Below, piece after piece: positions 1 through 9,659 of a stretch of DNA of 64,000 bases. The notes under the pieces were generated by a model. That model had not been told where the DNA came from. It made no database searches and was given only the letters and a program-made list of their open reading frames with translations. The stretch lies in assembly GCA_030867875.1 (NCBI GenBank), contig JAOWCC010001751.1, positions 27,272,369-27,336,368 on the forward strand, in the 5' to 3' direction. How positions within the stretch are numbered: position 1 is the first letter of the stretch; each line of letters begins with the position of its first letter. The DNA is from Actinernus sp. WN-2022. Lineage: Eukaryota > Cnidaria > Anthozoa > Actiniaria > Actinernidae. Both the position numbers and the translations under genes were made by a program.

Positions 1-77
1 AAAACCAAACCGCAATTGTCATTTCAGATTCACTTATATGCGTTGCTAGTGTAATCACCTCATTATAGCAATTAATT

Positions 78-660
78 TCAAAGTATTTCAATTATTACCC
101 ACCAGATGTGATGTGGACCGTTCTGCCAGTGGGTCAGTGAAAACGTGCAACCTTCAACTTCAAAAATGCGAAGAGTTCTGACTTGTTTGCAGGACACGTA
201 GGAAGAGCAGTTTGTTGGGAGCTTCGTCTGGCCTAACACTTTTCTTCTTACACTTTGGCCCCTTTTCTCCCTTGTCGCTTCCTTTAGGCTATCAGGAACA
301 TAGGTATCCCATACAACATCTACTCTCTTGCTCAAACGGAGCTGCTGCTGAAGATGCGGTATGAAAACCCTGTCTGCGTAGTCATCGAATGTCGCGGAAT
401 CAACGGTCGGTAGACAGTGTACAATCACAGCACCGTCCAAAACCCTGCACTCGAATTGACTGGATGGATCAAGGTGGACTGGTTGTTGCAGACATTTCAG
501 AAGGTCGGACTTGGCACTTGGCAGTGAGGGTGGAAAGGATTTGACTTCATGAGAAAAGAATTCTCTCATATCTCCGTTTCGGCTTTGCATTGCTATGTAC
601 ATTTGCGCGCAGAGGTTCACGTTATTCTGAAGAACTGCAATTCTCATTCCTTGTTTTGAA
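78..660 (-). pseudogene. Fragment of a multicopy hypothetical protein family
   Basis: An open frame on the minus strand contains a stretch I recognise as a recurrent, uncharacterised invertebrate/cnidarian protein family: an acidic 'DGAVIVHCLP' block, then 'FDDYADRVFIPHL', then 'RVDVVWDTYVPDSLKEATRE' and 'KRGQSVRRKV'. Function is unknown to me; the family is usually found in many copies per genome, so it may be mobile. Near 180-220 the expected continuation ('SSFLRV...') sits in another frame, so this copy is frameshifted. Its N-terminal side stops at about position 660, where an oppositely oriented LINE 3' end begins. The frame runs on to 821, but that part overlaps LINE coding sequence and is probably chance. 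I treat it as a decayed fragment. Confidence 0.5.
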
Positions 661-661
661 A

Positions 662-1190
662 CTGACCTTGTGCGACACTTTCTGAAGAGACATGAAAACT
701 GTGATATCCCCTGTACACTGATTAGATCTGTCATAGAATATGCGTATGTCGTGTATGCCAGCCTTCCATTATACCTATCTAATGCCCTGGAAAATATCCA
801 GAAAAGGGCATTGTCCATCATTTTTCCGCGTATTGTTTATGGCGAAGCATTGGGAAAGGCGGGTGTCCTCACTCTAGCCGATCGTCGATTAGCGGCGTAT
901 AAGAAATTTATAAGCCGCATTAAGCCGGGTAATCCCATCTACCCCCTAATACATAACAGAGTAATAAACTCATCCGCGCAGTACTCGCTAAGATCGGGCA
1001 AAAGCCACTAAGACTGACCGTTTTAGCAACTTTGTAACTGTGAAATTCCAAGGTATCTAAATTTAACTTATATCATATAGTACGTATTTATTTATATAAT
1101 CAGTAGCCTATTATTAAGTGTAATCAGCCTGTAATTCAATATATATGTATGCACTGCAAGAGGCGTGAATAAACTAATTCTTCTTCTTCT
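662..1190 (+). mobile_element. 5'-truncated non-LTR retrotransposon (CR1/L2/Jockey-like), 3' end
   Basis: Positions 670-1011 encode the C-terminal end of a LINE reverse-transcriptase ORF. The recognisable block is 'IRSVIEYAYVVYASLPLYLS' followed by 'NALENIQKRALSIIFP' and the terminal 'QYSLRSGKSH' before a stop. This C-terminal region beyond the RT domain is typical of CR1/L2-type elements. An AT-rich 3' UTR follows and ends in a short TTC run (about 1172-1188). Everything 5' of the last ~110 codons is missing, as expected for a dead-on-arrival insertion. A second remnant of what looks like the same 3' UTR lies at 46575-46740 (shared 'CTTGTAATTCA' and 'GAGGCGWGAATAAAC'). Confidence 0.75.
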
Positions 1191-1199
1191 TTATGGGAT

Positions 1200-2110
1200 C
1201 ATGACGTTGATAGTTTATCTGGGCCGATCTTCCTGTTTCATGATTCTGGAAGTTCTTTGGACTCTCGGGATCGTTATCTGAAAGGCAGCCATCTTGGATA
1301 CTGAAATAGCGGAGTGGGTCCTGGGCTCTAGCCCCTATTTCTATTCTTAAACACGAAGTTCCGTTATAAGAAGGCGAGCCCAGGGGTTTGTCACCCTTCA
1401 GTTGTCAATCAGCCTTTGTGGAGTGAACATCTGCGTGATGCTCCGCTTACTAACTTACTAAAAATGTTACGCAATAATACAGATACTGTAACGTATCGTT
1501 TTACAAGTAATTCTCTATGTTATACCAAAAAGAAAATTGAATAATAATAACAATAATAATAATGGCTTAAATACTTGGCAACTTATAATATACCAAAAGC
1601 TTTGAATTAAAAGGACTTGTTTTAACACTAGAATTAAAAGAACTAAGAGAATCAATCCCGGGGAATCAATAGACCTCATTTCCAGTGGTAACGAGTTCCA
1701 TAAAATAGGAGCAGATACCGAAAAAGCCCGGAGTCCATGATTTCAACTGATACTTCGGGACCTTGAGTAAATGTTGACTTGCCGAGCGTAGGTTCTGGAC
1801 TTGTCGAACTAGTAGCTTGTCGAAGTAAAATGCTCTCGTTGTTTATTTGTTTCATGAAAGAAGTACACATGCGCTTTGGGTAACGAATTTCATTATTTCT
1901 AGCGGATTAAAAACACAATCGAACCCATGAATTTTCCCCGGATGCTTCGAATATGATTTGACCTCGGCAGGAAGCCAGTCACTGGTATTATATCTCACTG
2001 TGTATACACACTGGAACAAGATATGACAGACCATAACGGCATGTAACTCAACGTCGAATCAAATATTATATTAGCGCTGCCCAAAATAAACCAATTGTTA
2101 TCTGTGGATT
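1200..2110. other. Stretch with no recognised gene
   Basis: Two overlapping minus-strand frames of about 60 codons (1676-2034) have no recognisable domain, no splice context that I can defend and AT-rich flanks. A short AAT-rich run lies near 1541-1562. I see no repeat partner for this stretch within the window. Confidence 0.4.
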
Positions 2111-2120
2111 GATCACGTTT

Positions 2121-2477
2121 AGTCTAATTGCTTGATCCTGCTATCTGCCGTCTGCCTAGAACATCTAACCTCAGATCGTATTTCGATACCTAAGTGTTTC
2201 AAGTTTATCAATTACTTATGCGGTCGTAGACTGGAAGGCGCCGTAGTTTCGGCGAGTCAACAATACTTCATCCATATTAATAACTCGGTTAGAGAGAAGA
2301 TAGAGGCAAATTGAGTACTTCATGACATGACGGTAGCCTTAAACCCTCTAAAGCTCTCTACCGAACATTTATCTTTCAACTAATGCGCATGCCTCCTGCT
2401 TTATCGCTCGATCACAGCGTCTCCGACCCACATTGTTAGCGGCAAAGTTCAGAACTGATCAAATTTTTTACAGGACA
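2121..2477 (+). repeat. Direct repeat, left copy (partner 8007-8371)
   Basis: About 360 bases match 8007-8371 in the same orientation with scattered substitutions and small indels. Shared landmarks include 'GTCTAATTGCTTGA', 'GAAGGCGCCGTAGTTTCG', 'GACGGTAGCCTTAAACCCTC' and 'GCATGCCTCCTGCTTTATCG'. The pair brackets the DIRS-like coding region. It could be a split terminal direct repeat of that element, or two copies of an unrelated repeat family. The divergence, roughly a fifth by eye, is high for terminal repeats of one insertion. Confidence 0.6.
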
Positions 2478-2679
2478 GAACAAAAATAATAAAAACAAGA
2501 AGTGCACGCAGCTTGAACTCCGGCGTATATATTTTTAACGCGGACGCCTCTCATATACCTGCGTGTTTAGCACATTACAAACGCACAATCAGATGCGAAA
2601 GTATGCACATACAGTCGATTCCATCTAAAATTTCACACGAGTGAACAAAAGTAGAATACGAGTAAACACGAGTGACTTC

Positions 2680-3311
2680 AAGTAAGTCTAACCTCCGATG
2701 CAGACGTCTTGTGTGGTTCGTTTCCCTTCCTCCCACACCAACGTCTGCGAACTCGAGCCACATTTTGTGTTCCGTGACTTACGGATTGTTTATTTTGCCC
2801 AATCAAATTGCTTGTTAGGTTTTCCCTTAGCCCAAACATTAATTAATTACTTCGTAGACCGTGGGAACACAAACACTTGATTGGCTAATTTTTTTTACTT
2901 CCATTCTGCACGTGCAGCACGTGCCAGTCTCCTCTCAGTCGCCTAGACAACAGAAAATAACTTTAAAATGCTCAGAGGTTGCCAAGTGGTGAAAAAAACG
3001 ATATTTCAGTGCATCAAATCTGGACTTTTGACAATGGATTTCGAATATCTCCAAAAGAAAGATCTTCACGTCTTTCCTGTCGCCATAAAAAAAACTTGCT
3101 TTGGTGGCAAGAATACTCAGTTCAGAGACTGTGAAGGTTTGAAGGGAATTCTATTCATATCGAAGTTCTGTGCATTTTAATGAGCTCCCGGAAAATAGGA
3201 GTTCCTCTCTGATTGGCTGAACAAAAAACCCGGCTTGAGTTCGCAGACGTTGGTGTGGGAGGAAGGGAAACGAACCACACAAGACGTCTGCATCGGAGGC
3301 TAAAGTAAGTC
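2680..3311. mobile_element. Mutator-like MITE with 9-bp target-site duplication
   Basis: Inverted terminal repeats of about 70 bases occupy 2689-2760 and 3231-3302. Each begins TARCCTCCGATGCAGACGTC when read inward and is nearly perfect for 65 bases. The element is flanked by AAGTAAGTC at 2680-2688 and again at 3303-3311, a 9-bp duplication. Long TIRs plus a 9-bp TSD are the hallmark of Mutator-like (MULE) transposons. At 614 bp with no transposase it is a non-autonomous derivative. The small frame at 2968-3180 inside it has no recognisable product. Confidence 0.85.
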
Positions 3312-3479
3312 AGGGTACCCTAGGATAACACAAGTAGTTCAAAAATGTTCGGATTCAAATACTATGATGATCTGATATAAACCTCCATACGAGTCAGAAC
3401 ACGAGTGCATAACGCTTCATAATATAAATAACAAAAACTATAATAAAATAATGATAATAATTGTTTATCGTCTCAGGTG

Positions 3480-3712
3480 TTTCGAGTTATCAGTGCGGTA
3501 ACCTCTTTTTGCATTTCAGGGCTACCTATCTTATCCTAGGGTACCCTGGGTAAGTTATTTCGGGTTACCTGTGTTATCAGTGCGGTTTCTTCTATTTATT
3601 TTCTGGTTACCTGTGTTATCCTAGCTTGGCCCAGTTGTATCGGGTTGCCTGTGTTTTCAGTAAGGTACCCTTTGTTTGTATTTTCGGGCTACCTGTGTTC
3701 ACATCGCTATTA
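3480..3712 (+). repeat. Imperfect minisatellite-like repeat, ~55-60 bp unit
   Basis: Degenerate tandem units share 'TTTCGGGTTACCTGTGTTAT' and either 'CAGTGCGGT' or 'CCTAGGGTACCCT'. An inverted partial copy (GGGTACCCTAGGATAACAC) lies just upstream at 3313-3331. No coding content is seen. Confidence 0.5.
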
Positions 3713-3759
3713 GTATGCACACAGCCAGATCACTGTTAGTACACACGCACAATCAGTGG

Positions 3760-4525
3760 ATTTGAACAACAGAATATTGGCAAATCAACTGTAATTCACT
3801 GCAATAAATTCAATCCAAGGACTTATCCGGACTCTGAATTCTATTGATCTTTGGAAAATGTCCAGCTAAAACTATGTCAATAAATGATGAGTGTGAATGA
3901 AAAACATCAATTTCGTAGTCATAAAAAACGTGTAATTCCTAATGAGAAATCACTTTTAAGCCGGCTTCTCAAACTCACAGACTGTTAGACGAAACCACTT
4001 TAGCTTATAAACACAAGAGTTCAGTTGACCTTAAAATAATTTATTCTGAGGTACGCGCACTCTAAATCACAGAGATGTTAAAATAAAGCGATAATTAGAA
4101 GAAAAAGTATATTAACAGACAAACTGAGAGGAAATTTATTCAAATCAAAAAGAGTTTACTTACAGTACTTACATAACTGAATCTTTCGTTTTGGATCTTT
4201 CGGTAGTGTTGTTGACAGCATCCCACCTTCATGCACATATGCACTGAATCGGAATGAAACTCGAAGCCTACCTCGAACTTAACTTTCAGCTAACCTGTTT
4301 CCTTTCATTCTACAATGAATAATAAACTCATAAAGTAAGCCCGTAGCTTTCAATAAATTTGCCAGTGTCTGAATGAAACAGCTAGATCTTTTCCAATTTC
4401 TCTCACGAGTCACGGCAGAAGACTTTCTCAAGCTACAAAACTCGAATTTTGATCCTCTTCACAGTAACATAACGTCTCAGATATTATATATATTCCCTAC
4501 TTCAGCTAGCGCTGTGCATTTCAAG
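3760..4525 (-). repeat. Dispersed repeat, inverted partner at 45365-46110
   Basis: The reverse complement of this block matches 45365-46110 over about 700 bases with moderate divergence. Landmarks are 'TTCTGCCGTGACTCGTGAGA', 'GGAAACAGGTTAGCTGAAAG', 'CTCTCAGTTTGTCTGTTAAT' and 'GCCGGACATTT/GCTGGACATTT'. Homology stops at 'CAGCTAGCGCTG' (about 4525), a possible element end. It is a repeat family of unknown class with no protein domain; the small frame at 4373-4624 overlaps it and is probably fortuitous. Confidence 0.65.
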
Positions 4526-4649
4526 TACTTTTTCCTCTCTCTTTGCCGGCTTCATGCTTCTTGTTCGTGTAGTTGCCCCACTGAGCCGTATCGCGATCGA
4601 TCGATTACACATGTATTTTCCTAGGGAGGCTAATTAGCTGAATTCCTGC

Positions 4650-4673
4650 GTTTGTATGAAAATTCATACAAAC
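4650..4673. other. Perfect 11-bp inverted repeat
   Basis: GTTTGTATGAA and its exact reverse complement are separated by two bases, about 215 bases upstream of the first DIRS-like coding sequence. It may be a structural site of that element or a tiny fold-back; no function can be assigned. Confidence 0.4.
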
Positions 4674-4886
4674 AATGACATAATAGGCGTGTATGTTACG
4701 TAATAGCTGTTCTTTGTTAGTTGTAATAAAAGACTCCTGCTAAGGAGTTTTTCATCCAGGTATCAGTACGGAGCAAGGTTCAAACGACGGTTTATCGCTT
4801 AAATATTTATTTACGTTTGTGGTTAGGTCTCGGTTAACCTTTCTTTTATTCTTTTTCTGCGTTTCTGTTTTTCCTTTATTTTTTAA

Positions 4887-5048
4887 GGCCGTAGGCAACC
4901 TCGTGTGGACGACGTCTGCTTCACGTGCGGTTATAGAGGGCACTGGAGCGCTACATGCCGCGTGCGAACTTTCAAGCCTAGGAGCGATTCGAGCGGCAAA
5001 AGATTTGGTTATGGAGCCCCTTCGATATCAAACACCGGAGCCATCTAA
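4887..5048 (+). pseudogene. gag-like C-terminus with CCHC zinc knuckle (DIRS-like element)
   Basis: In the frame starting at 4887, a CX2CX4HX4C zinc knuckle (Cys 4917, Cys 4926, His 4941, Cys 4956) is followed by an Arg/Ser-rich tail and a stop at 5046-5048. Retroelement gag proteins use this knuckle for nucleic-acid binding. The frame is blocked upstream by a stop at 4884, but a long pyrimidine tract ends in TTTTAAG at 4887, a good 3' splice-site context. The gag could therefore be spliced, or the 5' part may simply be lost. It overlaps the start of the following pol-like frame, which is common in compact retroelements. Confidence 0.55.
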
Positions 5049-6249
5049 GTCCTTCAATAAAGACAGTGATGATACAGTGCAAGACGAGGAGTTAGTGCAG
5101 GTACACGATTTCAGTTTGAAAGGAGAATTTACATCCTCTTCAGCTGATCCCAGAGATGCGAGCAGTACAAAAGTTAAGGGCAGGGTTAAGAGACATATTC
5201 ACTTTTGGAGGAATATTCAAGCACCTAGCTTTATTATAGATACTTTGAACGAAGGGTATAAGTTGCCTTTACTCCAAGCCCCGCCTAAGATGATTAGAAG
5301 GAATAATTTATCGGCTCTCAGAAACAGCGATTTTGTCATCAAATCGATATCAGAGTTATTAGCTAGTGGGAGGGTAATAGAGCAGCCCTTAAGTAGTATT
5401 CAAGTGAATAACCCCTTATCTGTTTCTACACAATCATCCAGAAGGTTTAATTCTAGAGACTGCTTTTCCGGTAAGGTTCATAATAAAATGGTTTATTCCG
5501 ACGCAAGTGGGCAAGCCTGTGGGGCTATCGTGCAGGGGGCGGAAGAAATGTCATGTCATCGCATGTTTACAGAACAGGAGAGAACTTACAGTTCGACACA
5601 TAGGGAACTTTTAGCCGTATCCTACAGTCTTAAGTCCTTCGTACCTTTCTTAGATAATTCAAAGGTTAAATGGTACACGAATAATCAATCAACTGCTAAA
5701 ATAGTGGAAGTCGGCAGTATGAAGTTCGAGCTGCAGAAGTTAGCCGTCGACATATTCTCTTTTTGTTTAGAAAGAGGTATCGAATTGTTTATTGAATGGA
5801 TTCTCAGATCCTTGAATAAGTAAGCAGATGCTCTTAGTAAAATTTTCGATCTAGACGATTGGCAGGTTCGGGACGAATTTTTTGAAATTCTTCAGAAATT
5901 GTGGGGCCCATACACTGTCGATTGCTTTGCGACCTACTACAACAAGAAAGTTGCCAAATTCTTTTCCCGGTTTTGGAATCCAGGGCCTTTTGTAGTAGAT
6001 GCATTTTTCCAATCTTGGAAAAATGAAAATTGCTTAGTCGTTCCTCCAATAGACTTAGTTGCTAGGGTACTTAACCATATGAAAAGAGAAAGAGCAAAGG
6101 GTACTTTGATAGTCCCTGATTGGCCTTCGGCGTCTTTTTGGCCATTATTATGGCATCGCTATAGTAATGCAATACTAGATTATCGACGTTATGAAGGGAA
6201 AAGAGTACTCGCGCATGGACGGAATTTGAACTCTATCTTGGGTTCCCTC
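5000..6249 (+). pseudogene. DIRS-like pol: RT N-terminal flank and RNase H, RT core deleted
   Basis: The frame encodes the region that precedes the reverse transcriptase in DIRS-type elements ('GRVKRHIHFWRNIQAP', 'SALRNSDFVIKSISELLASG', 'NNPLSVSTQSS'). It then jumps at about 5440-5480 straight to the RNase H domain ('MVYSDASGQACGAIVQGAE', 'YSSTHRELLAVSYSLKSFV'). The catalytic RT motifs, including the YxDD box, are absent, so some 200 or more codons have been deleted internally. An in-frame stop at 5821-5823 replaces a residue in 'LNK*ADALS'. Beyond it the frame continues with the conserved 'WGPYTVDCFATYYNKKVAKF' to 'GTLIVPDWPSASFWPLL' module typical of metazoan DIRS polyproteins. The copy cannot retrotranspose autonomously. 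Confidence 0.8.
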
Positions 6250-6319
6250 TAGTGGGAAGGGCACGTTTATGTGATTAGACTGTCTTTTCAGAGTTTACAG
6301 AGTTACGAAGATAATGCAA

Positions 6320-6505
6320 GGCCATTGGGCTCACCGAGAGCAGGTCGGCGTATAGCGGTCCAAGAGTAAGACTACGTTTTCACACGATACGAGCACCGAG
6401 GCTGTACGTGCGAGGAAGTTGGTTACGCGGCCATTGTGCTCACCGAGAGCACGCCGGCGTTTCTCAGGTCACCGATATGGGTTATGGGCTCACCAAGAGC
6501 CAAGT
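6320..6505 (+). other. Three related hairpins between RNase H and recombinase ORFs
   Basis: Three copies of a motif of the form GxGCTCACCRAGAGCx lie at about 6328-6342, 6436-6452 and 6487-6501. Stems are GCTC/GAGC, GTGCTC/GAGCAC and GGCTC/GAGCC around the loop ACCGA or ACCAA. The second and third copies differ in the stem but keep pairing. The first two sit in longer similar contexts (GGCCATTG upstream, CGGCGT downstream). They lie in the 340-base spacer, which ends in a pyrimidine-rich TTTGTATAG (acceptor-like) just before the recombinase start. Confidence 0.55.
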
Positions 6506-6586
6506 CATAGTTAGTCTAGTCGAATAGGTCGGCATAGAGTACAGGTGAAGCATGATCTATCTTGTTGTTTCTTTGTATAGGTCCTA

Positions 6587-7582
6587 ATGGTATCTAAGTG
6601 CTGGGACGATCTCCCCGTTTCACCTAAAAGGAAAGTGATCCAGGACTGTCTGAAGTCAAGAGCGCCCTCTACAGTGATTAGATATAAAAATGAAGTTAAA
6701 CATTTCTTTGCCTTTCAAAGAAATATAGGTGGACCGGTTTATCTCCCAGCTAAGGTAACGCACATAGCTATTTATTTGTCTAAATTATTAGAGAAAAACT
6801 CAAAAACATCAGTCCATGTGGCGTACGCAGCACTCAAATGGATTCACGGAATTTTACCAATAAGTATTAATCCTTTAGATTCGACGATCTGCAAAAATCT
6901 AGTGGAGACCGAGAAGAGGTTACCACACCCGCCCATAAATAAGGAGCCTGTTAATCTAGAGTTGATTAAGTCGATAGTACATCGATATGCGCATAGTACT
7001 TGTAATTTACAGGACCTTCGAGTTTCAACAATGTGTGTTATAGCTTTTGCTGGATTATTTAGGTCTCAAGAGTTACTGAACATAAGAGTTAGAGATATCT
7101 CGTTAGCCGAAGAGCATATCATCATCCACGTGCCAAATAGTAAAACGGATATATACAGGCAAGGACAACAAGTGTTCATTTATAAATCCGGTCTTCCCAC
7201 GTGTCCTTGTACATTATTATTAAGATATTTGAAAGATGCGGAAATAGTCCTCGATGGCAGTGACGAATTTATATTTAGAAATGTCAAGTTTGTTAAGTCT
7301 AACCAGGCATATTGCTTAGGCAATCGGAAATTATCATATACTAGGTTCAGAGAAATATTTAAAGAATGTATTTCGTCTTTAGGTTATAACGAAAAGTTCT
7401 ACGGTTTACACAGCCTCAGATCAGGAGGGGCATCCTGTATTAGCGAAGGTCTGTATAATGATCCTTCGAAAGAGCGCCTGCTTAAATTACACGGCCGTTG
7501 GAAAACGGACCAAGCAAAGGATATGTATGTTAAAGAAAAATTAGAGGTGCGATTGAAAGTGTCAAAAAGTTTAGGATTGTAG
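6587..7582 (+). CDS. Tyrosine recombinase of a DIRS-like retrotransposon
   Basis: An intact 331-codon frame. DIRS-type elements integrate circular cDNA with a tyrosine recombinase instead of an integrase, so no target-site duplication is made. Visible features: an N-terminal core-binding-like region ('RAPSTVIRYKNEVKHFFAFQ', about residues 24-46); a catalytic domain with 'FAGLFRSQELLNIRVRD' holding the first Arg (about residues 155-171); 'NSKTD' with the conserved Lys (about 185); 'LHSLRSGGAS' (His-x-x-Arg, about residue 277); and 'LHGRWKTDQAKDMYV' with a Trp in the His/Trp position and the presumed nucleophilic Tyr about nine residues later. All catalytic positions appear present. This is the best-preserved frame of an otherwise broken element. 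No other start codon context decides the N-terminus. Confidence 0.88.
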   Translation: MVSKCWDDLPVSPKRKVIQDCLKSRAPSTVIRYKNEVKHFFAFQRNIGGPVYLPAKVTHIAIYLSKLLEKNSKTSVHVAYAALKWIHGILPISINPLDSTICKNLVETEKRLPHPPINKEPVNLELIKSIVHRYAHSTCNLQDLRVSTMCVIAFAGLFRSQELLNIRVRDISLAEEHIIIHVPNSKTDIYRQGQQVFIYKSGLPTCPCTLLLRYLKDAEIVLDGSDEFIFRNVKFVKSNQAYCLGNRKLSYTRFREIFKECISSLGYNEKFYGLHSLRSGGASCISEGLYNDPSKERLLKLHGRWKTDQAKDMYVKEKLEVRLKVSKSLGL

Positions 7583-8006
7583 CTCGTATAATTCGGGTTA
7601 TTATATTGGTATGTAATACTAAATAAACGTGGTTTGTATATTGCTCATGATACAACCTACCATTGTAGTTGTGTATTGTGGTTTATTCAGTGTTTAGCGG
7701 GACTAGGAAAATTATTTTCATTCGGACGAGTTGGGAGGGAGAATGAAAGTAATAAATCTCAGTTCCAATCCCTTTCTTTTTTCAGACACGTCTTGGCCCG
7801 TAGATAATTCCCACGTAAGTCAACAGTTCGCGACAAAAGATACAAAGCGTGGCAGAGTTCGCTGCAAGTGGACAAACTTAGAGAATAGATTTTTCGTGAA
7901 GCATGAACCCTAACCTAGTGTCTTCGTTGAACGCTTGTATGAGATTAAAGCTTGGTCATATCAGACGAAATTAATCTCTTGTCATTTACGTTAATTGGTT
8001 TTGTCT

Positions 8007-8371
8007 AATTGCTTGACCTCATATTTGCCGTCTGCCTAGAAGATCTGATCCCGGATTGTATTTTGATAGCTATGTTTTCCGTTCGATGTTGCCTTTATCA
8101 ATGACTCATACGGTCCTAGACTAGAAGGCGCCGTAGTTTCGCCTGAGTCAGCAATACTTCCTCCAGTTTAATAATTCGGTTAGAGAGACGATTGTCTGAG
8201 GCAATGAAATTAGTACTTCATGATGTGACGGTAGCCTTAAACCCTCTAAAACTCTCTAGCGAACATTTATCTTTCAACTAATGCGCATGCCTCCTGCTTT
8301 ATCGCTCGATCACAGCGTCTCCGACCCGCATTGTTAGCGGCAAAGGTTAGAACTGATCAAAAAAATTACAG
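8007..8371 (+). repeat. Direct repeat, right copy (partner 2121-2477)
   Basis: Same family and orientation as 2121-2477. It lies about 425 bases downstream of the recombinase stop. Similarity fades shortly after 'CTGATCAAAAAAATTACAGG', just before the hairpin pair that follows. Confidence 0.6.
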
Positions 8372-8395
8372 GACTTAACATTAATAATTTTTAAA

Positions 8396-8515
8396 AAAGA
8401 CATGGACTGTATTTTAAGACTCCGGCGGCTGCCCTGCAGCGCCGGAGTAAAAAGACACAGACTGCATTTTAAGACTCCGGCCGCTGCCCTAGCAGCGCCA
8501 GAGTAATAAAAGTAC
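8396..8515 (+). repeat. Two tandem hairpin units, ~57 bp
   Basis: Two consecutive units share the frame GACxxxGACTGxATTTTAAG followed by a GC-rich stem-loop. The first stem is ACTCCGGCGGCTGC/GCAGCGCCGGAGT; the second is ACTCCGGCCGCTGC with GCAGCGCCAGAGT. A third, reverse-oriented relative lies at 44733-44778. The GC-rich hairpin stands out strongly in an AT-rich setting and may be the terminus of an unidentified mobile element. Confidence 0.5.
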
Positions 8516-9655
8516 ATATTTGAGGAAAATCAATTGTGCACAGAAGCCAAAGTAGCATATAGCTTTCGAGATGGCTACTGAACTGACGTATGAGTAGGTG
8601 AAAAGAAGGAGATTTGAATGTTATAGTTGAGGCATGAGTAAATGGAGTGGCGATGAGAGAAGTTAGGCTAGTAAACTAATAATTATGTGTACTTAAGAGA
8701 AGGAATTAAGGAATTAAGAGAAGAGAACGGGAATATAGATACGAAACAATCAATAAAACAATTACAGAAAAGTAAACAATCTAATTATCGACTACATATA
8801 GTTATTGGTAATAAAATTATTATAGTAGGCTTAATAATGATGAGTTTGTGTGCAGCTGTACAGCTTGTAATAATAAATGAATTAAATATAAAAATACAAT
8901 TTTTGCCTTTTTAAATGTTTTCAGTAGTATTTTTGATTATTAATATGGGACCCTTGCCCTGGTGTTCTTCCCTGCAGCTAGCTCATTTGTGTCCTAACGT
9001 CTTGTATTTATTTTTCTGTGTGTGTCTGTCACGACTAGTTGTAAAGTTAAAAAATAAAAATAAAAATATATAGTGTTATTTGTTAAGAAATGTTTAGCGG
9101 ACGAAATGACTCAGTGCGCTTTTAATTCAAAGGTGAATTAAATTCAAGCATCATAAATCCCGAAAATTAATATGTGTTAAGTCTGACTGTCTTTCTTTAC
9201 TTTCAATTCTGGAAATAAAATGCTACCGATGATTCTAGGTTGATCTCGAGAATTCTTTGATTAAATAAATACTCTCACCTCTGCTGAGCAACAAATTCCT
9301 ATCCGCATTCGTAACATTAATTTTTTTTAGCTTCAACCTGTTATTCCTACACATACCCTAGCTCATATCATGAAATGGTAAGACAAAATCTTCATAATCT
9401 AAAATCATCTGAATTCAAAAGCACTGAATATTTAGCTGTATAAATAAAATACAACCTTTCTACCTTCTTAATGTTCTCGACGTGTTGTTCCATATTCTTG
9501 CCCTTTTCCCGCACATGTATCCCTGCATGCTTTGCCTTTCATAGTTCCATTTTGTGTCCCTCAATGACCACTTCTAGTTAAATACAAGTCTGTCTCCAGA
9601 TAAGCTTGAACTTTTGTGCATAGAGATCATGATGACACATTCAAAACCTTTCCTT
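8516..9655. other. AT-rich stretch without recognised gene
   Basis: It contains a 75-codon frame at 8687-8914, AT-rich with one hydrophobic segment, no recognisable family and probably fortuitous. Nothing else is supportable. Confidence 0.4.
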
Positions 9656-9659
9656 GTTT

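Noticed and set aside
3480..3712. Possible regulatory array of repeated GGTTACCTGTGTTATC sites
   Set aside because: Units are degenerate and not next to a gene; simple minisatellite decay explains them.
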